Shown here in pieces: positions 8,559 to 18,403 of a stretch of 64,000 nucleotides of DNA. The DNA is taken from NCBI GenBank assembly GCA_020628645.1, contig JAHDES010000003.1, forward strand, positions 186,001-250,000. The letters run 5' to 3'. Position numbers and translations under genes: made by a program. The number at the start of each line of letters is the position of its first letter. Position 1 is the stretch's first letter. Source of the stretch: Saprospiraceae bacterium. Its GTDB lineage: Bacteria > Bacteroidota > Bacteroidia > Chitinophagales > Saprospiraceae. Under the pieces are notes generated by a model that had not been told where the DNA came from, did no database searches, and saw nothing but the letters and a program-made list of their open reading frames with translations.

Positions 8559-11459
8559 ATGAGAGAGAACATAAATATCATACAAGATATTTCTTTACTT
8601 TATGAATTATCACTTGCAGTAGGTAAATCACTCGATGTTACCGAAAATTGTGATAACTTTCTCAAAGTCTTAATGGCTCGCAAAGGACTTTCTTTCGCTT
8701 CTGTTTGGCTCCGTGAAAATGAATACATTAAATCAGATACCGATAATACCGTCTTAGTGTATGCTGCCCCACAATTCAAAGTTCAAGACAAAATTATTGA
8801 AAATGATCACTTCATTTATCAACAATTAAAAAAACAAAAACGTCCTTATTGGTTAGTTCCAGCAAAGAATAAACATTTCAACTCTATTATTCAGGAAAAA
8901 GATATTGAAGGAGGATGCTTTGCTATTTACCCCTTAGAAGATATTGGTTATTTGAAATTGTATAGTATTAATGAAAATACACTTTCTACCATTGGCTTGG
9001 AACAACTCGTCAATGTTATCCAAAAATTTGCACTCATCTTAAAAGGGTCATTAGTTTATTTGCGGTTGAAAAATGAAACTTATGATCGTATACGAGCTCA
9101 AAAAGCACTACAAGCTAGTGAAGAACGATATAGTGGGGTAGTTAATAGTCTAGCAGAGGGTATTATCATAACTGATTTAGAAGGGCGTGTAACTTACGTA
9201 AACCCTCAAATGTGTAAATTAACAGGCTATTCAAGTGAACAATTGTTAGGAGAAAAAGCGTATAAACTCTTATTAAGACCTGAAAAACAAAAAGATTTTG
9301 AAGCTAATTTTGAGAAACGAAAAAAAGGAATTTCAGAAAATTACGAAATAGAACACGTTCGTCCTAATAAAGAAATTTGGATTGCTAGTATTAATGCTAT
9401 TCCTTTTAAAGATGCACAAGGAAATATTATAGGTGCAATGGGCGCTGTGATGGATATTACTGTTCGTAAAAAAGCAGAACAACGAATACAAGAGAGTGAG
9501 TATAAATTCCGAAAAATCGTTGATACCTCCCTTGATGCTGTAGTCACGGTGAATAAAAAAAGTAAAATTACAGAATGGAATGAACAAGCTGAAATAACAT
9601 TTGGCTACACTCGCGAAGAAGCACTAGGTCAAACGATGATGGATCTCATTATGCCACCTCGTTTTCGAGATGCACATAATAAAGGAATGACTAATTATTT
9701 TAAAACAGGGCATGGCCCCGTTTTGAATAATCGAATTGAAATATTTGCCATTGATCGAAATAATCGAGAGTTTCCAATAGAGCTCAGTATCAATGAAATT
9801 ATCTTGCATGGAGAACATTTTTTTAGTGCATTCATCCGAGATATTACAGAACGAAAACAAGCAGAAGAAAAAATATTAGCCGCGCAAAAAGCAGCAGAGA
9901 AAGCTCGATTAGCAGAGCAGCAGTTTCTTGCCAATATGAGTCATGAAATCAGAACACCAATCAATGCAGTAGTTGGAATGACGCATCTGCTGTATTCTAC
10001 TCCTCTAAATGATACACAAAAAGAATATATTGATGCCCTTCGTTATTCATCTGAAAGTCTTATGGGAATTGTCAATAATATTTTAGATATTTCTAAAATT
10101 GAAGCAGGTAAATTGGAGTTTGAACAAAAAGAATTTAGCCTAGAGTCTTTATTAAAAGGACTAAATCAAACGTTCCAGTTTAGAATGATTGATAAGGATT
10201 TAACCTTAGATATATCATTTGATAAACGAATTGAAAATTATCTTGTTGGTGACCCTACTCGATTGAAACAAGTATTGTTCAATTTATTAGGTAATGCATT
10301 CAAATTTACTAGCGAAGGAAGCATTGGAATACATACGATGCTCCTAGCTCAAACATCAGATACCTTTACTATTCAGTTTGATGTATTTGATACAGGGATC
10401 GGTATTGCATCAGATAAATTGGATACTATTTTTGAAAGTTTTAAACAAGCAGATGTCAGTGTTACCCGAAAATATGGCGGTACAGGGTTGGGTTTGGCCA
10501 TTGTTAAACAATTGGTCGAACGTCAAGGTGGTTCAATACATGTTCGTAGCCAAGTAGGGCGAGGATCTAATTTTATGGTAACGCTTCCTTTTGGAAATTC
10601 AGGAATGCCTATTGATGAAGATCGAGAACAAGGAAATTATAACCGAGAATTTAGAGATAGTGAACGCATCAAGAAAATTAAATTTTTGATAGTCGAAGAT
10701 AATGAGATGAATCAAAAATTAGTGCAGAAAATCCTGAGTAATTGGGGCTGTCAATATGATTTAGCAGAAAATGGAAAAATAGCAGTGCAAAAAAGCCTTG
10801 AAACAACGTATGACATCATCTTGATGGATGTACACATGCCTGAAATGGATGGTTTTACAGCGACTAGCACGATTAGAAATAATCCAAATAATCCAAATAA
10901 AGATGCACACATCATTGCTTTAACGGCAGCAGCTTTTGTCGAAGAAAAAAATAAGGCGAAGGAAGTAGGTATGAACAATTTCTTGACCAAACCTTTCTCG
11001 CCAGTTGATTTAGCTTCCATCATTCAAAAAGTAGATGTATCTCAAAAGGATAACTCAATTCCAGAAGTAGCAACTGAAGAAGCTCAATTAGCTGAAAATC
11101 CAATACCGCAAGTAGATTTGAGTAAATTGGAAAAATTAGTGAAGAATGATCCTTCTTTTATGGAAGATATGATCTCTATTTTCTTAAAAGATATACCTGT
11201 TACCTTAAAGGAAATGGATACAGCTTTACAAAATGAAGAATGGCAAACGGTCTGTGATTTGGCACATAAAATTAAATCTAATTTCATGCTAATGGGAATG
11301 ACCGAATTACATGAGACCGCTTTTCGTATTGAAAGTATGATTCGTTCTAAATCTATCCATCCAGAAAGTGTACAATCAGATGTCCAATATTTGATGGAGT
11401 CTACTAATGCTGTTATGCCCGTCTTAAAAGCAGAACTGAAAAAAACCTATACCGATTAA
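8559..11459 (+). CDS. Hybrid sensor histidine kinase (GAF-like, PAS-PAS, HisKA, HATPase, REC, HPt)
   Basis: A 966-residue cytoplasmic phosphorelay protein with no clear membrane segments. Order: GAF-like region (~10-165), PAS 1 (~190-310), PAS 2 (~315-435), coiled coil, HisKA with His462 (NMSHEIRTP), HATPase with DTGIGI and GGTGLGLAI, receiver with phospho-acceptor Asp757 (ILMDVHMPEMDG), and HPt with His903 (LAHKIKSN). All relay residues are intact, so phosphate can move His462 to Asp757 to His903. No cognate output regulator lies next to it. The upstream FIST gene is the likely sensory partner. It converges on gyrB with an 11-base gap. Confidence 0.93.
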   Translation: MRENINIIQDISLLYELSLAVGKSLDVTENCDNFLKVLMARKGLSFASVWLRENEYIKSDTDNTVLVYAAPQFKVQDKIIENDHFIYQQLKKQKRPYWLVPAKNKHFNSIIQEKDIEGGCFAIYPLEDIGYLKLYSINENTLSTIGLEQLVNVIQKFALILKGSLVYLRLKNETYDRIRAQKALQASEERYSGVVNSLAEGIIITDLEGRVTYVNPQMCKLTGYSSEQLLGEKAYKLLLRPEKQKDFEANFEKRKKGISENYEIEHVRPNKEIWIASINAIPFKDAQGNIIGAMGAVMDITVRKKAEQRIQESEYKFRKIVDTSLDAVVTVNKKSKITEWNEQAEITFGYTREEALGQTMMDLIMPPRFRDAHNKGMTNYFKTGHGPVLNNRIEIFAIDRNNREFPIELSINEIILHGEHFFSAFIRDITERKQAEEKILAAQKAAEKARLAEQQFLANMSHEIRTPINAVVGMTHLLYSTPLNDTQKEYIDALRYSSESLMGIVNNILDISKIEAGKLEFEQKEFSLESLLKGLNQTFQFRMIDKDLTLDISFDKRIENYLVGDPTRLKQVLFNLLGNAFKFTSEGSIGIHTMLLAQTSDTFTIQFDVFDTGIGIASDKLDTIFESFKQADVSVTRKYGGTGLGLAIVKQLVERQGGSIHVRSQVGRGSNFMVTLPFGNSGMPIDEDREQGNYNREFRDSERIKKIKFLIVEDNEMNQKLVQKILSNWGCQYDLAENGKIAVQKSLETTYDIILMDVHMPEMDGFTATSTIRNNPNNPNKDAHIIALTAAAFVEEKNKAKEVGMNNFLTKPFSPVDLASIIQKVDVSQKDNSIPEVATEEAQLAENPIPQVDLSKLEKLVKNDPSFMEDMISIFLKDIPVTLKEMDTALQNEEWQTVCDLAHKIKSNFMLMGMTELHETAFRIESMIRSKSIHPESVQSDVQYLMESTNAVMPVLKAELKKTYTD

Positions 11460-11470
11460 AATCAATTCAT

Positions 11471-13420
<1,950 letters not shown>

Positions 13421-13549
13421 TTATTCTTTCAGATTTTGATGGTTTTCAAAATCTATTTTTAGCGATTAATTTATAATAGTATTTTCTATGTGTAAAACTC
13501 CTGTATTTCAAAATGATAAATAAAGTGCTACCCCCTTGAAAACAGCCCA

Positions 13550-13557
13550 CAAATATA
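13550..13557 (-). promoter_or_regulatory. Candidate -7 box of gyrB
   Basis: CAAATATA on the plus strand reads TATATTTG toward gyrB, an exact match to the Bacteroidota -7 consensus TAnnTTTG. It would give a ~130-base leader. No clear -33 TTG was found at the right spacing. Confidence 0.4.
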
Positions 13558-13660
13558 CAAAAAAATAACGATTTTTTAAAGGTTTTATTGCTGGTGTTTA
13601 ATGAACTAATTAGACGTTTTCTTAGCTAAGAATAAAGATTAAGTTATTTGTTTTTCATTA

Positions 13661-13680
13661 TTTTCAATAATTATTGAAAA
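13661..13680. promoter_or_regulatory. Perfect 20-base palindrome overlapping the desaturase promoter
   Basis: TTTTCAATAA followed immediately by TTATTGAAAA, an exact inverted repeat with no spacer. It covers the candidate -33 element of the desaturase gene, which is a typical operator position. The binding protein is unknown. Confidence 0.55.
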
Positions 13681-13703
13681 TAAAATAGATAAACTGTATC
13701 TTG
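13674..13703 (+). promoter_or_regulatory. Candidate promoter of the desaturase gene
   Basis: TTG at 13674-13676, 20 bases, then TATCTTG at 13697-13703, close to the Bacteroidota TTG-N19-TAnnTTTG pattern. The start codon is only about 16 bases further on, so the leader would be very short. Confidence 0.4.
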
Positions 13704-13718
13704 TAAAAAAATGAGAAT

Positions 13719-14501
13719 ATGGAATCACCCGAAATCAATAAAAAGATTGTTTGGCAAGACCTTACCAAGCTTTCATTCAAAGAAAAAATGATTGAGAATA
13801 ATCTGACCTTACCTTGGTTACTGAGTTCCTTAATGCTTGCTTATTATGAATATTATATTCTAGCACTTCCTTTTTCTGCTTTTTTCTTTTTAACGGCATT
13901 ACGACAAGTACACAACGGCTTTCATAATGCATTGGGTAAGAGTAAAAAGATGACTTGGTGGTGTTTGTACTTAAATAGTGTTTTAATGATGGTTTCGGTT
14001 CATGCAGTGAAGTTTAATCATTTAAGACATCATAAGTTTTGCTTGAGAGAAGATGATTATGAAGGGAAAGCAGCACGAATGACTTGGTATCAAGCTATTT
14101 TATATGGGCCAATTCATATGTTTTCAATTCATTGGCTAACGCTTCAAATTGGAAATAAAAGCTACAAGAAAAATGTAATTGCTGAATTAATTTCGATATT
14201 CCTTTTTGGTGGTCTTGTTTTTTATTTTCAGCTTCATTTTTTGATGTATCATATTATGATTATGCTGCTTAGTGAATGCTTGATGGCTTTTTTTGCAGTT
14301 TGGCTGGTGCATCACGATACACATGAGCACCCTAATTTTGCGCGAACGCAACGCACCAAATGGAAAAATGTCATCTCTTTTAATATGTTCTATCATTTAG
14401 AGCATCATCTTTTTCCTGCTGTTCCTACCATAAAGCTTCCTGAACTCGCTAAACGAATGGATAAAGCTTTGCCTCATTTAGAAAAAAAGAATACGTTTTA
14501 A
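13719..14501 (+). CDS. Membrane fatty acid desaturase family protein
   Basis: A 260-residue integral membrane protein with the di-iron histidine boxes of the fatty acid desaturase superfamily: HNGFH near residue 66, HLRHH near 104, HHDTHEH near 202 and YHLEHHLFP near 225, interspersed with four or so hydrophobic spans. Such enzymes insert double bonds or hydroxylate lipid or carotenoid chains using oxygen and an electron donor. The substrate cannot be told from the sequence. A perfect palindrome over its promoter suggests control by a dedicated regulator, plausibly in response to membrane state (inference). The next gene is 51 bases downstream. Confidence 0.85.
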   Translation: MESPEINKKIVWQDLTKLSFKEKMIENNLTLPWLLSSLMLAYYEYYILALPFSAFFFLTALRQVHNGFHNALGKSKKMTWWCLYLNSVLMMVSVHAVKFNHLRHHKFCLREDDYEGKAARMTWYQAILYGPIHMFSIHWLTLQIGNKSYKKNVIAELISIFLFGGLVFYFQLHFLMYHIMIMLLSECLMAFFAVWLVHHDTHEHPNFARTQRTKWKNVISFNMFYHLEHHLFPAVPTIKLPELAKRMDKALPHLEKKNTF

Positions 14502-14552
14502 CCTAATGCACGCGGAGTAAATTTATTCGTGCCCCATTACTAATAAAGTACT

Positions 14553-15134
14553 ATGATTATCTCCATCACTTTTCCATCATTCAAAGCCCTAGAACAATTT
14601 TGGGTAAACCAACAATTGACACATTATAATTACAAAGAACAATTTGGTACGGCTCAAGAAAAAAATATAATCGGCTATAATAATGATCAGTATGAAATTT
14701 ACCTCGGGGAAGGAGAAGAGGTATGGAAAACTGCGAAACAGATTCTAGATAACTGGCAACAATTTCCTTCTTCTTGGACTAAAATCTATAGTCCCCAAAA
14801 AGGTTTTGCTACTAATGATACAGTACTGGTCTTATTTCGACTATTTGGTATTTGGTGGAAAAATGCAGCACGAGTAGTTTATACCATAGATGAGGTGAAT
14901 CGTTATGGTTTCGCTTATGGGACGCTTCAACAGCATGTAGAAAAGGGAGAAGAACGATTTCTCATTTGGCGTAATGAAAAAGGGCAAGTTTATTACCAAA
15001 TCAAGGCTTTTTCTCGACCCAATTATTGGTATGTAAAACTAGGCAAACCAATTGCTCGATTTTTTCAAAAACGATTTGGAGCATCTTCTACACAGCTTGT
15101 AAAACAATTAGTCTATGAACGGCTTAAAGCTTAA
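14553..15134 (+). CDS. DUF1990 family protein
   Basis: A 193-residue soluble protein. The segment with YGTLQQHVEKGEERFLIW and the following IKAFSRPNYWYVKLGKP match the DUF1990 family, whose members have an SRPBCC-like ligand-binding fold; function is unknown. The start ATG is at 14553. The next gene (YndJ-like) begins at 15115 inside its last codons, so the two were co-translated before the YndJ frame was broken. DUF1990 and YndJ-like genes are known neighbours in other bacteria, which supports a shared but undefined role. Confidence 0.8.
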   Translation: MIISITFPSFKALEQFWVNQQLTHYNYKEQFGTAQEKNIIGYNNDQYEIYLGEGEEVWKTAKQILDNWQQFPSSWTKIYSPQKGFATNDTVLVLFRLFGIWWKNAARVVYTIDEVNRYGFAYGTLQQHVEKGEERFLIWRNEKGQVYYQIKAFSRPNYWYVKLGKPIARFFQKRFGASSTQLVKQLVYERLKA

Positions 15135-16034
15135 AAAGATAAAACCATTATATCTAGGTATATTCATTTGGTTTTTGTGTTTTTTGACAAAATTGCCTTA
15201 TTCGCCTTTTGAGTTAACGCATGTTACTTTATTGCTCCTTGCTGCTCCTCTTTTTTTAATGCCAATAATTTGGGAGTTGATTTTTTTGTTGAATCTAAGT
15301 CTAAAATAGAACGTTGAATAGGAACTTTGGCAAGTTGTAGTTTTACAATAGCTTTTGTCATAAAACCTTCTTGGTTGGCAGGAGGATTAGCTTCTTTATG
15401 GTTCTTGTTCATTATCTATGTTGCCATCAAAGAACTACAAAAATTTAAAACCCAAAAAGGCTATAGTTTAAGACAGATTTGTCACACGATAGCCTTTCTT
15501 TATTTACCAATAGGAGGAATATGGGCAATAGCAGATCGTATTGGATATCAGCCCTTAGGTTTTTCGCCTACGATTGTTTTATTGACAGCTATTCATTTTC
15601 ATTATGCAGGATGTATTTTGCCCTTTATCAGTGCTAAATATGTAGCGCAATTTCCTAGAACGAGACTTCAAGCTATATTGCCACTTATTATTTTAGGCGT
15701 ACCATTAGTAGCTATTGGAATCACAGCCACTCAACTTCAATGGGCGTGGTGGATTGAGGCGATAGCTGTTATGATTATGACAGTAGGAGGCTTTTTAGTA
15801 GGAATAGCCTATCTTAAAAAGATTCGATTATCCTTTTTATGGGGAATAGGTGGCTTATCACTGAGTATAGGAATGTTACTAGCATTTTTGTATGGAATAC
15901 GTATGATTTATCCTATTCCTAGTTTGGATATACCTATGATGTATGCTTTGCATGGAACGCTCAATGCTATTGGCTTTGCTATACCTATTTTGTGGTCATG
16001 GAAACAAAAATCATCCCATATAATTTCCAATTAA
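15115..16034 (+). pseudogene. YndJ-like membrane protein gene, interrupted
   Basis: Two hydrophobic open frames, 15115-15309 and 15327-16034, look like one YndJ-family membrane protein. The first starts inside the DUF1990 gene and ends at TAG 15307. If one T is restored in the run near 15271-15277, reading passes into the second frame, but a TGA remains at 15315, just before the second open frame. So there are at least two lesions: a one-base deletion and a nonsense codon. The second part has no ATG for well over 100 residues, which argues against it being an independent gene. Sequencing error in the T-run is possible for the first lesion but not readily for the second. Confidence 0.6.
15327..16034 (+). 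CDS. YndJ-like protein, main C-terminal fragment
   Basis: A 235-residue open frame with about seven hydrophobic segments and the motif region HFHYAGCILPF, typical of the YndJ family. The only upstream start is TTG 15327. It is the larger piece of the interrupted gene described above and could be translated only from TTG or by readthrough. Its end overlaps the end of the convergent Rieske oxygenase gene by 24 bases. Confidence 0.5.
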   Translation: MASCSFTIAFVIKPSWLAGGLASLWFLFIIYVAIKELQKFKTQKGYSLRQICHTIAFLYLPIGGIWAIADRIGYQPLGFSPTIVLLTAIHFHYAGCILPFISAKYVAQFPRTRLQAILPLIILGVPLVAIGITATQLQWAWWIEAIAVMIMTVGGFLVGIAYLKKIRLSFLWGIGGLSLSIGMLLAFLYGIRMIYPIPSLDIPMMYALHGTLNAIGFAIPILWSWKQKSSHIISN

Positions 16035-17090
16035 ACTATGAAAATGATGTACGCCTTGTTCCATAGTAGGTGAAAAACGACCACGTTTATAATAGCGTGA
16101 TTGAATACCTAATTGAACACTTTCTACGACTTCTTCATCCTCCATTTCTGTGTCATCTAATCGACTCTCATTTGGAGACATTTTACTATTTGGAAATAGA
16201 TAAGAGCGAAAACTGATCTTGGTCGTATTATGACTCAAGGGACTTACTATATTTAAAGAAAGTCCCCAAGGATAAAAATTAAGCATCAAATTGGGAAATA
16301 ACCAATAATAGTAGGCATACACTCTTTTCCCAAAATCTTGATGCCCTTCTGGAATATCAAAACATGGTTCGCCTTCTTTTCCAATACTTAATTGAAGATT
16401 GCAATAAGGAAAAATTTCATAATCATATTTATCAAATTCTAAGGCTTCATTTAATCCTGGGTGTACAAATGGAATATGAAAACCTTCCAAATAATTATCA
16501 CAGTATAAGGCCCAATTAGCGTTTACAAAATAATCTTTAGAAGTCGATGCATCATACGTCATTTCTTCTAAAGGTAACCAACTCAATCGTTCACGAATAG
16601 GTTGGGTCATTTCTTCTAAAGAAGCTTTGGGATTTAAGGAAACGAATAACATGCCCATCCATTCTGAAAAAGGAATTTTGGTCAAATGATCTTCTTCTGA
16701 TGGAAAATTTTCAGCTTCTTTGAACTCAGGCATACTTTTAAACGTTCCATCTAACTGGAAACATCGTCCGTGATAACCACAACTCAATAAGCGTCCACGT
16801 CCAGGTTTTTCCACTATGATTTTCCCTCGATGGGTACAAACATTGGACATACAATGCAGCTGTCCTTCACGATTACGGGTAAATAATAGAGGTTCATCAA
16901 TTACACCTTTTAATAGCGTAAATGGATAATGTTGCATAGGAACTTTCACAACATCTACATCCTCAATCCATTGCCAAGTTTGAGCAAATATTTGCTCTTT
17001 GGATTGCTCAAAAGTAGTTGGAGAACGATAAAATGCGGCAGGTAGGGTGTAAGCTTGATTGATATTGGGATTGATACCGAAATTTTCCAT
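16011..17090 (-). CDS. Rieske non-heme iron oxygenase, alpha subunit type
   Basis: A 359-residue cytoplasmic oxygenase. The Rieske 2Fe-2S site is complete: Cys85 and His87 (VCTHRGK), Cys104 and His107 (CGYHGR). The catalytic mononuclear iron site has Asp198, His205 and His210 (NWALYCDNYLEGFHIPFVH), and an acidic stretch near 320 can supply the last ligand. This is the ring-hydroxylating dioxygenase alpha / choline monooxygenase-like family. No beta subunit, ferredoxin or reductase gene lies nearby, so electrons must come from elsewhere. The substrate is unknown. A good promoter lies at 17129-17160. Confidence 0.9.
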   Translation of the reverse strand: MENFGINPNINQAYTLPAAFYRSPTTFEQSKEQIFAQTWQWIEDVDVVKVPMQHYPFTLLKGVIDEPLLFTRNREGQLHCMSNVCTHRGKIIVEKPGRGRLLSCGYHGRCFQLDGTFKSMPEFKEAENFPSEEDHLTKIPFSEWMGMLFVSLNPKASLEEMTQPIRERLSWLPLEEMTYDASTSKDYFVNANWALYCDNYLEGFHIPFVHPGLNEALEFDKYDYEIFPYCNLQLSIGKEGEPCFDIPEGHQDFGKRVYAYYYWLFPNLMLNFYPWGLSLNIVSPLSHNTTKISFRSYLFPNSKMSPNESRLDDTEMEDEEVVESVQLGIQSRYYKRGRFSPTMEQGVHHFHSLIGNYMG

Positions 17091-17128
17091 AGTAAGGACT
17101 GAAAAGTAGATTTTTAAATGTGTGCGTA

Positions 17129-17160
17129 CAAATGTAAAGACCTATTTTGAAAAGCTCCAA
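17129..17160 (-). promoter_or_regulatory. Candidate promoter of the Rieske oxygenase
   Basis: On the minus strand TTG (17160-17158), 21 bases, then TACATTTG (17136-17129), an exact -7 match with near-ideal spacing for a Bacteroidota housekeeping promoter. Confidence 0.55.
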
Positions 17161-17265
17161 AAAAGCAGAAAATATTTTTTATTAAAAAAAATCGTAATAG
17201 AAGGCATCGTTTTTGTAGAGAATAGCGTTAAAAAATAGTAATTATAATCCCCTAGTGTTCGAAAA

Positions 17266-17279
17266 GGCATATTTATGCC
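17266..17279. promoter_or_regulatory. Short perfect palindrome upstream of the lytic transglycosylase
   Basis: GGCATA-TT-TATGCC, 40 bases before the ATG at 17319. It may be an operator or a small leader hairpin. Too short to be sure. Confidence 0.3.
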
Positions 17280-17318
17280 CAATCACCACTATAAAAATTG
17301 TTGGCAACAACATCCATT

Positions 17319-18275
17319 ATGAACATAAATTATAATCCCACCCGCTCCTTATGGAGTGGAGTTGCAACTGCATTCTTTCTTTTTTGTAATGTTACCCCAT
17401 CTTTGGGTAATCCTTCTATTTTCAATTCTGAAAAAACTTCATCTCCCTTACATTCTAAAGAATCCACAAAAAAGCGATTAGAAAAAACGCCTATTTCAGT
17501 AGAGTATAACTTTAATGATGATCTTTATCAAGAAATAAGAGACTATACAGAATTAGCTCGACGAAGAACAGAACGTACATTGGGTCGAAGCATGCTTTAT
17601 TTTCCCATTTTTGAAGAGTATTTAAATAAATATGATCTTCCTCAAGATTTAAAAGCACTTGCTGTTATTGAATCTGCACTTAATCCAACTGTGAAGTCAT
17701 CTGTAGGGGCTGCAGGCCTGTGGCAATTTATGCCAAGTACAGCTCGCTCTTATGGTTTAATAATAGATGATTATGTAGATGAACGTTATGATCCTTACAA
17801 ATCGACAGAAGCTGCTGTAAAGTACTTAGCTTATTTACATGATGTATTTGAAGATTGGACCTTGGCAGTTTCTGCGTATAATTGTGGAAAAGGGAGAGTG
17901 AATCAAGCCATTCGGAAAGCTAATAGCAGACAGTATGACAAGGTGAAAAAATATTTGCCTAAAGAAACGCAACAGTACGTTGTAAAATATGTAGCAGCTA
18001 ATTACATGCTAGAATATTATCTTTTTTATGATCTTCATCCTCAATTTTTAGATTATACATATACTGTTACAGAGCAAGTTAAGATAAAAGAATTTACCAC
18101 CTTTCATAAAATATCAAAAGAACGGGGCGTTTCCATTGCTGCTTTGGAATACTTAAATCCTAGCTATGTTACAGGAAAAATTCCAGCAAATAGGAAAGGA
18201 AATATCGTTACGATTCCTTTACTGGAACAAACAGACGGTGTGAAGAAGGTGCTTGCAAAACAAAACTCTTATTAG
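17319..18275 (+). CDS. MltD-like lytic murein transglycosylase with SLT and LysM-like domains
   Basis: A 318-residue envelope enzyme that cleaves peptidoglycan glycan strands. ATG 17319 is chosen over the in-frame TTG at 17298. The N-terminus has a hydrophobic export signal (WSGVATAFFLFCNVTPSLG). Residues ~90-230 are the SLT fold: catalytic Glu in AVIESALNP, then GAAGLWQFMPSTARSYGL and AVSAYNCGKGRVNQAI. Residues ~245-310 form a LysM-like peptidoglycan-binding module (FHKISKERGVSIAALEYLNP). It is shorter than E. coli MltD, with one LysM-like unit instead of two. Confidence 0.9.
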   Translation: MNINYNPTRSLWSGVATAFFLFCNVTPSLGNPSIFNSEKTSSPLHSKESTKKRLEKTPISVEYNFNDDLYQEIRDYTELARRRTERTLGRSMLYFPIFEEYLNKYDLPQDLKALAVIESALNPTVKSSVGAAGLWQFMPSTARSYGLIIDDYVDERYDPYKSTEAAVKYLAYLHDVFEDWTLAVSAYNCGKGRVNQAIRKANSRQYDKVKKYLPKETQQYVVKYVAANYMLEYYLFYDLHPQFLDYTYTVTEQVKIKEFTTFHKISKERGVSIAALEYLNPSYVTGKIPANRKGNIVTIPLLEQTDGVKKVLAKQNSY

Positions 18276-18403
18276 GACTGCAATAGTAATGGCATTAAAT
18301 ATGCATGTATCGTAATTAAGGAAAAATAAAAGATACTTATTCTATAAATGTAAATGAACAAGACCTTTTAAATTCTGCCTTTTGCACATATAAATTACTT
18401 ATC

